DNA from: Corticium candelabrum
Lineage: Eukaryota; Porifera; Homoscleromorpha; Homosclerophorida; Plakinidae
Direction: 5' to 3'
Assembly (NCBI RefSeq): GCF_963422355.1
Contig: NC_085102.1
Location: 219,501 to 283,500, forward strand
Length of the DNA: 64,000 nt
The position numbers and the translations under genes were made by a program. The notes beneath the pieces were generated by a model. The model had not been told where the DNA came from, did not search any database, and saw only the letters and a list, made by a program, of their open reading frames with translations. Below are positions 1 through 23,555 of this stretch, piece after piece (position 1 is the stretch's first letter; the number at the start of each line of letters is the position of its first letter).

Positions 1-792
1 ACCCTGACCGAAGGAAATGAACTTTCCAAGTCACTTAGAATTGAGTGAATGCTAGTTGACAACAACGCTGGACCGAACAGGTCTCCTTGGTGAATTCCTT
101 CCTCAGATAGTATGATAACGGTAGAATCACCCTGCGGTAGACCAGTGAACTGCTGTGAGCATATATTTGACAAACATGAGGATAGATGTTTGGATGGCAT
201 GAAGAGACATGTTGAAGGAGATGAGGTCTATGTAGTGAATTGAATGCATTCTTGATGTCTGTCTTTAGAACTATCTGATAAGGATTGTTTGTAAGGAGCA
301 GTTGAATGTGGTGGTGTAAAAGATCTATTCCACGCTCTGTAGCCACTTCATGTTGCTGGGGCAGAAAAAAAGTGGAAAAGCAGTCTCTCTTCTGCCTGCA
401 GGTTGACTTGGCAGTAATTCAACGAAGACTTCCACCAATGGCAATAGGTCTTCTGTCATTATTAGATTTGGCAAACCAATGAGTTGGGAAGAAGACCAAA
501 GCTTAGCTATTGATCCAGGGAGGCATCCGTTGGCAATGCTAGATTATGCGGCGTGAAGACACTCTGACACCTCATTTTCTATCATACTTTTGAAGTGCAC
601 ATACCGCCCGGATGGCCTTGTTCCTAAACCCTTAGGTGAATGCATGACAACACTGATCATTGTAGCCATCGACAGAGGAAATGGAAGTTGGCAATGAAGG
701 TGGTGTTACATTATTGGCTTTAGCTGGATGTTTGACCCTGAGCTTGGACACTGTATCAGATGATGCCGGTGCCAGACCATTGCTTGTCAATA

Positions 793-842
<50 letters not shown>

Positions 843-1437
843 TGCGAGAATAATTTTCATTGAAGTGAACGAAACTTTCCTAGTGAAACTCTATGAATTG
901 ATTGTACAATGAGTTGACTTTATTGGAACATGCTCGTCCTCCCCTACACATTGGGCAAAGCACCATTCATGGAAGCAAAAAGAAGAGTTTCCAAGCTCTG
1001 CTGGATTTTGCTGGATTTTGCGTAGAGCCACTAAACAAAATTCTGGGAACAGTGGGTTGCTGGCAGGTTTGATTGTTTGTACGTACAGTCCTGGGAGGGT
1101 GTGCTTTTAGAATATCCGATTTAGAAAGATCCCATAAACTGCCATGCAGACGACTCCAGATTAACGGCGCATTAATGTGGGAGGTGTTGCATTTCTCTCC
1201 TTAAGTGTTATATTCTCTTGACAAGGTGAGAAGGGCGGTGGCTGTGATGGCGCATTTGTATCGTTTGGGTGCTCTGGACCAGAAACATCCAAAAAAACTT
1301 GCCCTCCTGCACTGAGATACATGTCGACCTAGCTTCATAAACCATTTCCGACAGTGTTCGCACTGACGTAACTTCCAACGAGAAACGAAAGCTTCAGGAA
1401 TGTTGTCTGCCTTGTGAAGATCTCGTACATGAGTCAA
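1..1437 (-). mobile_element. Decayed non-LTR retrotransposon, R2/NeSL-like (zinc finger plus reverse transcriptase part)
   Basis: Read on the minus strand, the piece at 1437-1201 encodes a CCHC-type finger (CEHCRKWFMKLGRHVSQC), the kind found at the N-terminus of R2-like elements. The piece at 351-35 encodes reverse transcriptase motifs, including a VLKTDIKNAFNSLHR block with the first catalytic Asp. The next RT motif (EEGIHQGDLFGPALL) is present but in another frame, so a frameshift has broken the ORF. Between them, 660-360 gives weak RT-like sequence with stops. The element runs off the left edge of the window. Stops and frameshifts show it is dead. The family assignment (R2-like rather than another clade with a restriction-like endonuclease) is inferred from the finger plus RT style. 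Confidence 0.7.
797..838. repeat. (TA)n microsatellite
   Basis: A run of about 21 TA units lies inside the decayed retrotransposon, between the finger-coding and RT-coding parts. Confidence 0.95.
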
Positions 1438-3865
<2,428 letters not shown>

Positions 3866-3879
3866 CAACTACCTCGTAG

Positions 3880-6237
<2,358 letters not shown>

Positions 6238-7380
6238 ATGGCTCGGTGGATCGCCAATGTAGACAACGGCCTGAAGAGAGTGAACCAAGCTGTAGTTCAT
6301 ATCAAAGGCACGCCCCTAGTCCTCTCATTTGGTGGCTACTGCAATGGATTTGATCAACTACAGTACATGGATTCCCACGCCTTCAATCTTAAAACCTACC
6401 TTTGGACAGAACTAACTCCTGCTCGAGACAGCACAGAAAGCAACGACAAAAGCGACGATGAGATTTCTACCTATCTCCCAGACAAGAGATTTGGTCATAC
6501 AGCTACTGCTTGTGGTCATCAAGTGTATATCATCGGTGGTCAGAAGTCTCATCATCCATTGGTCAACGTGGAAATGTTTGACGTGATCACTAAGAAGTGG
6601 AAACGTCTGGAGCCTCGAGGAACTCCAGAACCTCGTGCTGGCCACACTGCCTGCTTGCATGGTGGAAAGATATACGTCTTCGGCGGGTGTAAGGGATTGC
6701 TATTCTTAAATTCAATGGATGTGTTTGACCCTCTGGATGGATGTTGGACTCAACTCGATACTGCGGATCCTCCCTTGTATCGTGATTTTCACACAGCAAC
6801 TACTGTTGATCATGTCATGTATATATTTGGTGGTCGCTCTGATGTCTGTGCACCACTTTACACCAATACGCCCTATTATCCTAGTGATCTTTTCAAGTTT
6901 GACTTTACTACAAACAGCTGGTATCTTGTTGCCTTTCTGGGTGGTAATCCACCGGTTGGTCGTCGCAGTCACTCTGCAGTGGCACGACAAAAGAGAATCT
7001 ATATTTTTGGTGGATATAATGGAATCTACGACGAGTATTTCAATGACTTCCACATGTTCGACACAGAGAACCTGATGTGGTTTCAGATGGTTGGTATAGG
7101 TGGACCCTGTCCTACACCTCGCCGGCGTCACGGTTATTGTATGATCGATGAGAATCAAATGTTTATCTATGGTGGCACCAGTTGTGGCTTAGATGATGAC
7201 AATGATGATGAAGAAGAGTTTGACGATCTCTCTGATGTGAGCATCTTGGATTTCCAACCAAGTCTGCGGACACTCGCTATGATAGCAGTGGCAAAATACA
7301 AGCTATCGCACAGTATACTGCCTCAATCGGTACAAACAGAACTACGATGTTTCACACAGAAAGGAATTAGTGTTTCTTGA
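6238..7380 (+). CDS. KLHDC3: Kelch domain-containing protein 3 (KLHDC3), single exon, complete
   Basis: A 380-residue kelch propeller protein, almost the length of vertebrate KLHDC3 (382). It opens MARWIANVDNGLKRVNQA, like the vertebrate MLRW...RRVNHA start. Five clear kelch blades follow, each with the H-T/S-A...hhhhGG signature: FGHTATACGHQVYIIGG (about 82-98), RAGHTACLHGGKIYVFGG (about 132-149), RDFHTATTVDHVMYIFGG (about 182-199), RRSHSAVARQKRIYIFGG and RRRHGYCMIDENQMFIYGG. The acidic stretch DDDNDDEEEFDDLSD and the conserved ILDFQPSLRTLAMIAV tail match the family. Known role of the family: substrate receptor of cullin-2 ubiquitin ligases recognising C-terminal glycine degrons. Here it has no introns, unlike its neighbours, so it may be an old retrocopy or a lineage-specific intron loss. 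The gene is convergent with the p53-family gene downstream. Confidence 0.93.
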   Translation: MARWIANVDNGLKRVNQAVVHIKGTPLVLSFGGYCNGFDQLQYMDSHAFNLKTYLWTELTPARDSTESNDKSDDEISTYLPDKRFGHTATACGHQVYIIGGQKSHHPLVNVEMFDVITKKWKRLEPRGTPEPRAGHTACLHGGKIYVFGGCKGLLFLNSMDVFDPLDGCWTQLDTADPPLYRDFHTATTVDHVMYIFGGRSDVCAPLYTNTPYYPSDLFKFDFTTNSWYLVAFLGGNPPVGRRSHSAVARQKRIYIFGGYNGIYDEYFNDFHMFDTENLMWFQMVGIGGPCPTPRRRHGYCMIDENQMFIYGGTSCGLDDDNDDEEEFDDLSDVSILDFQPSLRTLAMIAVAKYKLSHSILPQSVQTELRCFTQKGISVS

Positions 7381-7844
7381 AAATCAGAACCTGTGCTTTT
7401 CATATGTCTCTATGTACTTACTTTGTGAACATGTCAAACTTTTGTACCATTGATAGGTACGAGTACAACAGTATCTAACAGTCTATATCTTTATACTATG
7501 TACTAGCAACCCAACCCAACCAAACCAACTGTGTTCAGAGAAGCAGTAATCAACTGTCTGCTTGTTGCTTGGCATGAGCTGTACCAGATGCAGAAATGGT
7601 GCGTTTCAGTCTAAATGTGAATCCATCACCTGTACAAGATGACGATGACGAAGTAGAGCTCTCCGAGTTCTGAGTTGACTAGACGCATACACAACAGTTC
7701 AAACGATGTACACAATGAACGAGAATTTGAATACCCTGTCGACCTGTTGTCCTGATGATTGAGAGGCATACCTTCCGCTTAATTTTCTACACAATTCATT
7801 ACAGAAATGTAGATGACAACTTGGAAAATGCACACCGTCCTTAC

Positions 7845-16151
<8,307 letters not shown>

Positions 16152-16450
16152 CTGCAATAAAACACACCACAACCATATACACTATCATTAACTGCAATGA
16201 TGTCATTATTTGATTTAATGATTTCAAATTAATTAACCCAAATTGATTTCAATAAAGAAACAAAAAGTCTTCTACAAGCTACTGGTATATTTAGTGTAAA
16301 ACTACCTTTTCCATGAAATGTTGCTACTAATTGTTTATCACTCCAAAAATGATCACAGAAAATTAAAAGTTAACATCAACAATACTACCATAATGCAAAA
16401 TGAACACCATTGTAAATAGTACTTGCCATGGCTTATTTTTCAAGCTCAAG

Positions 16451-16967
16451 GGGTGCGTTTCCACTAGCGCCTAAACCGGTTTAGCAAGTGGTGTAGCTAA
16501 ACTGGTTTAAGGATTGACCTGTTTCCACCTGCCCTAAACAAGTTATATTCTAAACTTAAACTGATTTCTTAAACCCGTTTTGTAATAGGTTTAGCAAAGT
16601 GGTTTAGGTTTACCTGTTTGATGATATTGACTATTTTGCTGGGATAGGATTGCCTGGAAGATGTAAGGGTAGTTAACTATAAAAGAAAGAAATCAGCTAA
16701 GGAGAAAAAGAGAAATTAAGACAGTGTCCTTGGTCATAGTTATGCAAATTCCTACTAGCAGGTGCTGAATCAGTGACAGCCACCAGTTGCTCTGATTTGG
16801 CAACAGAGCAGCCCAATACTTCAAAATAAGGCGTTCCTAGATGGTTTGTTTCGCACATCTCGGATGTGCAAGTTCCTGGAAAAACAATTGCTTTCTTGAA
16901 CTAGTTTAGTTTTAATTAAACGCGTTTAAGCTAGACTAGTTTAGGTGCAGCTAGTGGGAATACGGCC
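16451..16967. mobile_element. Non-autonomous DNA element with terminal inverted repeats and internal palindromes
   Basis: The left end GGGTGCGTTTCCACTAGC and the reverse complement of the right end GGCCGTATTCCCACTAGC match, followed on both sides by CCTAAAC...TTTAG. Inside, variants of CTAAACCGGTTTA occur repeatedly. There is no coding capacity. A clear target-site duplication was not found. Confidence 0.6.
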
Positions 16968-17059
16968 TAGAAGTCTTCACTGTTATACATAAGTAATTAA
17001 GTAGCCACTGTATACTATCATGTGTCGTGCTCAACCAGATCAGTCTGGTTCGTAATGTC

Positions 17060-17834
17060 TCTTGTTGTGTGTAAGCACCGGAGGCAAACCTGCCTCAGAG
17101 GTGCTTAGACCATCGTGGCTGTCTAAACAAAAGACATGACTTTACGTAGGATCCAACTGGATTCAAGAAGCACTGTTTCTGTAAGTGCTGCAAGTTGTGA
17201 TAACCTGGAATAATGTCCAGCCACCGTGCAATACCCGTGTGCATTGTTTCCAACGCTCCCAATACCACTGGAACAACCAGTGGCCGACACTGCCAAATGT
17301 GATGTACCTCCACTAGCAAGTCACTGTATTCATCAACTTCTCAGCCTGTTTCCTGGCGATGTTACCATCAGCAGGACAGCTGATATCAATAAGAAGACAA
17401 ATGTTTGTCTTCTTATTTCTGAAACAGATGTCAGAGTGATTGGTATCAATATTCCTAGCAGTAGGGATGGCTGTATCCCACGTCATAGTGATGTCGTCCG
17501 TCTCCACAAGCATATCAGGATGATGCCGGTACCATCTGCTCTTCACTGGAACTCCCAAATGACGACAAATGTCCCAGTGAATAATGGAGGTCACCTGATT
17601 GTGTCGATCAGTGTAGTCCATCGGTGCCAAAGCACTACAGCCCGCCATAATGTGGTCGACTGTTTGCAGGCCTACACTGCACAAGTGGCAAGTGGGACTG
17701 ACATCTTGATGCAGAACGTTGCGCTCATAGTACCGAGTCCTAAGAGCTTGGTCTTGAACAGCAACGACCAGTCCCTCGGTTGCAGCAGGAAGATTCGATG
17801 ACTTCAGCCACCTGTACGTCTCTTTTATGTCCAC
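17060..17834 (-). mobile_element. C-terminal relic of an R2-like retrotransposon (CCHC plus restriction-like endonuclease)
   Basis: The minus-strand frame 17834-17313 encodes KETYRWLKSSNLPAATEG, a CCHC motif CHLCSVGLQTVDHIMAGC, and the endonuclease-type region with HHPDMLVETDDITMTWD, NHSDICFRNKK and LIDISCPADGNI. A second frame (17319-17095) continues with VEVHHIWQCRPLVVPVVLGA and LLQ/LQK-like sequence, typical of the very C-terminus of R2-related proteins. The frame break near 17316 and truncation at both ends make it a fossil. It could belong to the same family as the fragment at 1-1437, which holds the N-terminal and RT parts. Confidence 0.75.
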
Positions 17835-19160
17835 AGGTATTAAAATTAATAATCATAGTACTATAAAAAAGTTTACAATATTGCCATTTTCAGAAGTCTA
17901 CAAAGCTGTAAAGAAGTGGTTTATTAGAATAAAGAGTTATATACGGCACAAGTGTGGGCTACACATGCCAAGATTGGCAATGACAACAACTAGAGGAAAA
18001 CGCAAAAAGCCTGGGGCATGATGCCAGAAATATAGGGCTTCATTTTCTTTCGCCAGGTAAACCAGATAAGCCATCATACAAGTTGCATTAACTCGGAAAC
18101 CACCTGTACAACCCTTGACGCCCAGACCATTGTGTGATATGGAAAGATCGATCTTGAATGTTTGGTTGCATTTCTGCAGTACTAAGACGCTTGTTCATGG
18201 ATCACGCCTGCTACTTCCATTCACCAACCGGCAATAATGGTTACTTTTCATGCTTCAACCGGCAAAATGCCGGTGCAACCGGTACCAACGAGAACACCGC
18301 TTGCTGATATAGGTGTACACAGTGGGATTTGAAGATGTTTATGAGCAAAGGGGTGCACTGGAACATCGTGGGTAAACAGGACTTTCTGGAAAGTCTCAGC
18401 TTTTTGCAGGCAACAAACAACAAAGAACACGTGGTGGCATAACAACTTGAGATGGGTTTAAGTTCAAAAAAAGACTAGATCTGCTTCTGGAGCAGCAATA
18501 TTTCACAACGACAGGCTCATGAAAATTACGGACTCCCACGTACCCGAATGCACTCCTAACCCAGGCGTAGTCACTTCTCCAGACCTCATACAACTTTCCA
18601 CATAATGTGGTAGACAAGGGCTTCAGCCTCCTTCCTATGCTAGTGGTACATGGAAATTCCAGTCTTTTATTTTAGTACACTACATCTTTCATCTATCATA
18701 TATAATAAACGATAGCTGTCCATCTGCCTCTCCTCTCAGGGGGTCAACCCCATGTTAAATTTCTCAACGACTCTAACGGTACACCATCCCATTCATTCGA
18801 ATGCACACCCTCACCAGTCCTGTGTGGACTGTACGCGTCGCCATCCTTTGCAACGCTTCCAGCAATCGACAATTTCTCGCCGACTGAAGCCACTCTTCTA
18901 GAGTTTGCGTTTCTCTCCTAATTCTGATCGCATTTGCATGGAATCCGACTTAAGCGTTTCCAGCACCGAGCGCTGCACGGGGAGAGTGTCGATTTCTACC
19001 GAAAAACATCAGAAGAGCAAGATTCGAATTCACATGAGTGTCCAGTCATATACAGGCGAGCAAGTAACTGCACATGACTTCAAGATTTTGCTGCCCAGAT
19101 ATATGATTCTGAGTGGGAAACTCGCTGCTAAGACACTCGGTTAGATTTAATTTGTCTTCA
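17835..19160. other. No gene recognised
   Basis: Several short frames on both strands (for example 18905-19144 plus) lack recognisable motifs. N-terminal exons of the minus-strand p53-family gene could be hidden anywhere from 16152 upward, but I could not support one. Confidence 0.4.
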
Positions 19161-19167
19161 ACGAGAT

Positions 19168-19432
19168 ATAAACTAACAATCAATAATCCAATCAGCCCGG
19201 GCAAAGAACGGGATCTCATTTTCTGCTCAAGTGAAACAGGTCACACTAAAGAGTTTCAAACTGACGAATGGAATAACTAACAATCAATAATACAATCAGC
19301 CCGGGCAAAGAACAGGATCTGTAATGGCATATATTCTACTTTGAGATGATCGACCAGAACGGGATATCATACAATGATAAAATAATTAACTAACAACTAA
19401 TAATCTAATCTGCCCTTGCGGAGAACGAGCCA
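19168..19432. repeat. Three spaced copies of a roughly 46-bp motif
   Basis: AACTAACAATCAATAATCCA continuing into ATCAGCCCGGGCAAAGAACGG occurs at about 19168, again at about 19275, and in a diverged form at about 19389. The spacing is about 107 and 114 bp, so these are the conserved parts of a degenerate tandem repeat of about 110 bp. Confidence 0.75.
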
Positions 19433-20602
19433 GTGAGCTAGTTTCAGATAAACTTCTAGAATTTCTCTTTGATCAATATCTCAACAATATGTAACATCAG
19501 TCATAAGACACGGTACTGCATGCACACAGAGCAGAAAATTAACAAGATGGCCATAACAGACGGCAATAGAACATATATACATTCACCACGTGGCCAGAAA
19601 TCATCATACAGTACACTTCCAACAAGAAGGAAAGAAATAGGAAAATAGGTCAAGCTAGCATTTCATATGTATTTGTGAAGACAATTAAATTATGAACCTC
19701 CCAACCAGAGCTTTGAAAGCTGTTCAGTCAACACTAGCTCATTCACTCATTTGATAACCCTACACTAAACTAATGCTTATCAACATAATCAGCCAGTCAC
19801 ATATTCTCACTTTGTAGGAAAACCTAATGCATCCATTAATGTCAGTGGCTGATTCCATGAATTTCCAAATGCCTATCCAACAAAGGATATTAGTCATGAC
19901 AACATAATCAACCTGCTCATTGATTCAATCAAGTGCAACACATCAACTCATTCTAATTATTCTACAAACACTGTTTACGTTTCACACTTACACTTCCTTG
20001 ACTTTCATGCAAGAAACTGCTTTGATCATGCAGCTGCGTCTATATGAAATAATCCATGAAAGAGTCAAGTAAATCATCCCAGACATACTCATTTGTCAAT
20101 TACATCTGTATATGGGTTGACACCAGTCACTCCAAGGCATGTTTTCTCCAGTGTAAATTCAAGCTGATCTGGAGAAGATCCTGCATATGTCCAACATGAA
20201 GTTATATCAAATCCACACTTCATATCACTAATTCAAAAAGCATTAAGTAACTGAAATTGTCCCACCACAAATGTACTTATGAAAAAGCATCAAGCTTGAC
20301 TGCTGCTCAGGAAACCATAACCAGACATTTTATCTAGACACTCATATCATATCCCAATCCTTATAGCAACTCAGTCAAAATACTTACTTCTAACTGCTTA
20401 CTCCTTGTTTTCAAGTTTAGTTAATAAGAAAGCAGAAAGATGATCAACTCTGTGTGTCAATAATACAAGTAGGCATGGCTACTGGCTTTAGGACCACCTT
20501 ACATGTTTGTCAAAATTTCAGTGCACAAGTTTTCTGACCTTATCAATCCTGTACGTACAATTTACCATGCTGCACCTACAACTAGACCGGTAAGTAAACT
20601 AT

Positions 20603-20731
20603 TGTCATAGCTTGCACTGTTATCATCCTAGTCTAATATCTTAGCAGTGAGCGCCACAACTACAACAAAACTGACAAAACTCAGACCAGGACTAAAGCTC
20701 CCAGATACGTATAGTCCACCATATATTTACA
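20603..20731 (-). repeat. Gypsy 3' LTR
   Basis: Read on the minus strand it starts TGTAAATATATGGTGG and ends GCTATGACA. It follows a polypurine tract and is similar along its length to 23426-23555. Confidence 0.7.
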
Positions 20732-20790
20732 TCCCTCCCCCTAACAGTTTTGAGATAACTCTAATACACCGTAAAACACAACACCGATTC

Positions 20791-22280
20791 CTATAAGTTC
20801 AGTCTAGTAGGAGCTTTCCTGACTTGGCTTGATCGACGGCACCCAGTTGAGGCTGCTTCTGTCTCTTTGTTGTCTCCTTTTGACTCAGAATTGCCTTGAG
20901 AAATGTGTGGCGGTTCACTTCCTGCCTTATATTCCCCCTTACGTCCTTCATGTTCTTCACTATCATCTAGAGTCTCAGGCTCGCCTGACCCCTGATCCTC
21001 GTGACTAGGATCTGGAACCGCTGTTGTGGTTGACTGTTCAACTCCTCCACTCTTGTTTGTCAACTCCTCAGTTGGTCAAGGCGTTGCCTTACAATCCAGC
21101 CATCAAGAAATTTAATTGTGTGAGAGAGGCCCCATTTGAGATATGATCACCCCTGCAATCCATCGCGCACCTCTTCCAAATTCCTACAAAACACTCCACC
21201 TCCACTACTGAATTCCTGGTATCTCGGTTGTCTCCCATCATAAAATTTCTTCTGTACTTCCTGTTTCTTCTGAACTGCTTTCCTGGTATTTGGACGTACG
21301 GCATCCAAACACGATCTCAGGGGAGCGTCCCATAAGAAGCAATGCTGGTGGTACCCCTGTTGTTGAATGGGGTGTAATTCTATAACTGAACAGCACCTTG
21401 GCCAGACGACAAGCCAATGTCCCCTCTTTCATTTTGGTCAGACTTAGCTTTAGTACTTGTACCGCCTGCTTAGCCAAACCATTAGACGAGGGGTGATAAA
21501 GCGGAACTCATATGTGATCAATAGAATTTGATTGCATAAATTCCTTGAACTCCTGGCTTGTGAAAACCGACACATTATCTGTGAACATCTGTTCAGGCAG
21601 GCCATGCATTACAAAGATTGACCGTAAACATTCCACTGTCCCTCATGTGGTTGCCGAACTTACTATCAGAGCCTCTATCCATTTTGAATGAGTGTCTATG
21701 ACAATAAGGAACATTTCCCCAAAAACAGGCCCGGGTAGTCAGCATGTGTTAGTTTGTGCTGTCTGTTGTAGCTGGTGTATTTTGTAGTCTGTTAGCCGTA
21801 CGTCTTATGTCTTAGTTGTTTTTATGTTTGCCCCAAGAGGGAACTGTACCTTTTTAGGTGTCACAGAAGTACATCATTCATTCATTCATGCATGAAGCCG
21901 TGTCCAAGGGCGGTCTGGCCACCCCCATGAGTGTAGTGGTGCTTAAGGAGGTTTTCTGGTGTTCCTGGCAAAGTGTACAATTGTTAACCACCCCTTAAAA
22001 TCCTGATCTATCAGAAGCCACCATACAATAGTTCTAGCTAGTGCTTTCATTCGAGCCATTCCAGGGTGACTCTCATGTAACTCCTGTACTCCTGGATGTG
22101 CCCCGGTGGTGGAACAACTATGTGATACCTCTCAGTATGCATCCCCTCTCAATAGACAACTCGTGTTCTCGTCGTTTGTATGGTAGCAGCTCAGTCTGTA
22201 TGTGTCCTGTTAGCCAGCCATGCAACAAATATTGATGTACTCGTGATAGTACTTTGTCACGTCTCGTCCAGTTACATTCT
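20791..22280 (-). pseudogene. Gypsy integrase (H2C2 zinc domain, DDE core, C-terminal tail), broken
   Basis: In minus-strand order, the H2C2 zinc domain region reads LHESHPGMARMKALART, IVWWL and VNNCTLCQEHQK. The DDE core reads GEMFLIVIDTHSKWIEALIV (first Asp), FTDNVSVFTSQEFKEFM (second Asp) and YHPSSNGLAKQAVQVLK (region of the catalytic Glu; the residue after GLA is K here). FSYRITPHSTTGVPPALLLMG follows, and the tail ends RRSSQVRKAPTRLNL. Frame shifts and stops are present, and a SINE-like insert splits the gene at about 21745-21890. This is a fossil polyprotein segment. Confidence 0.8.
21745..21890 (+). mobile_element. SINE-like insert with (CATT)n tail inside the Gypsy integrase
   Basis: The sequence interrupts the integrase frame between the zinc domain and the DDE core. 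It ends with CATTCATTCATTCATGCATG. Its 3' half has TTTGCCCCAAGAGGGAACT, resembling TTGCCCCAGTGGGAACT at about 29177, which suggests a shared SINE 3' region. Confidence 0.5.
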
Positions 22281-22285
22281 CTCCA

Positions 22286-23406
22286 GCTATCACGATCAAC
22301 TGAGATACAAGGCAGGCAAGGATAATGCCAATGCAGATGCTTGCAGTCGAGTGCCTATACAGGAGACGGTGCTAGAGCCAGATACTCTACCCGAGACAGT
22401 ACACTTGATTCAAAGTATTCAATCGTCCAAGTGAAGAAAGAGTCCGAAGTCGACCAAGTGTTGCACAAGTACAGGGACGTGTTCAATGACGATCTAGAAG
22501 AGCTAAGAGGAGTCCAAGTAAAAATTAATGTGGACAGTAAAGCTCAACCAAATTTTACCTGTCGAGGCCAGTGCAGTATGCGTTACGAAATTAGAGGAAC
22601 TTTTCCGCTTAACCAAGGCAGGTATCATTGAACCAATTCAGTATGCTGATTGGGCAGCGCCTATAGTGCCAGTGCTGAAAGAAGACGGAAGAGTCAGGAT
22701 ATGTGGGGATTACTGCTTGATAGTCAACCAAATGGCCAAGTTGGACACTTATCCCATTCCAAAATGTAAAGATCTGTTTGCCAGACTGAGTGGAGGCCAG
22801 ACGTTCACAACACTCGATCTAGACAGAGCCTACCAACAGCTCAGATTGGACACTCCATCTCAAGAATTCATCACAATCAATACTCATAAAGGATTATACC
22901 ATTACCATTGATTACCATTTGGAGTAACATCAGCTCCTGGTATTTTCCAGAGAACCATGGAGACCCCCTTACAGGGAATGCCTGTGGTATACCTGGATGA
23001 TATAGTCATCACTGGAAGAACAACCCAAGAACATCTCCAGAATTTAGAGCATGAACTCAGCAAGTTTCAGAAGGCGGGGCTTCGGCTAAACAGAAAGAAG
23101 TGCAAATTCTTACAGAAAAAGGTAGTCTATCTGTGTCATGTCATTGATGCTGATGGTTTACACCCAGACAAGGAGAGAATCAGAGCCATTACAGGGGCTC
23201 CAAACCCAAAAACGTGAGTAAGCTGAAATCGTTCTTGGGTCTATTATCCTATTATGAAAAATTCCTGTTCAACCTATCAACAGTCTAGCTCCATTGCATG
23301 ATTTGTTGAAGAAGGGAGCTAAGCGGCAGTGGCACAAGAAGCAAGAGACAGCATTCAGGGTATCAAAGAAGTTACTAGTATCATCATCAGTTCTGGCTCA
23401 TTTTGA
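22286..23406 (+). pseudogene. Gypsy reverse transcriptase and RNase H tail, inverted relative to its element
   Basis: 22300-22430 encodes an RNase H end (YKAGKDNANADACSRVP). This should follow the RT but lies before it. Then VDQVLHKYRDVFNDDLEELR, IEPIQYADWAAPIVPVLKED, FTTLDLDRAYQQL and the catalytic YLDD box (VVYLDDIVITGR, about 22988) follow. A stop at about 22909 and a small deletion before YLDD break the frame. The sequence ends in VLAHFDP, exactly where it meets the primer-site sequence of the minus-oriented 5' LTR. Confidence 0.85.
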
Positions 23407-23425
23407 TCCCATCCTCGTCGCCAGA

Positions 23426-23555
23426 TGTAATATCTTGCACTGTTATCACTCTAGTCGAGTATCTTAGCAGTTAGCACCAAAAACTACAACAACAACTGCC
23501 AAAACCCCCGGACCAGGACCAGAGCTCCCGGATACGCACAGTCCAACTATATAGT
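23426..23555 (-). repeat. Gypsy 5' LTR
   Basis: Similar to 20603-20731 in the same orientation, starting TGTAATATCTTGCACTGTTA on the plus strand. It is flanked on the left by TCTGGCGACGAGG (minus strand), a primer-binding-site-like sequence. Confidence 0.7.

Larger units (their letters stand above)
20603..23555 (-). mobile_element. Rearranged Ty3/Gypsy retrotransposon with inverted pol segment
   Basis: The element is in minus orientation. Its 3' LTR is at 20731-20603, with a polypurine tract (AGGGGGAGGGA on the minus strand) just upstream at 20732-20742. Its 5' LTR is at about 23555-23426, followed by a primer-site-like TCTGGCGACGAGGATGGGAT at 23424-23405. Integrase is on the minus strand (22280-20791). 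Reverse transcriptase is on the plus strand (22430-23406). The RT segment has therefore been inverted within the element, and gag/protease are gone. LTRs are short (about 130 bp) and clearly similar to each other but not identical. Confidence 0.75.
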
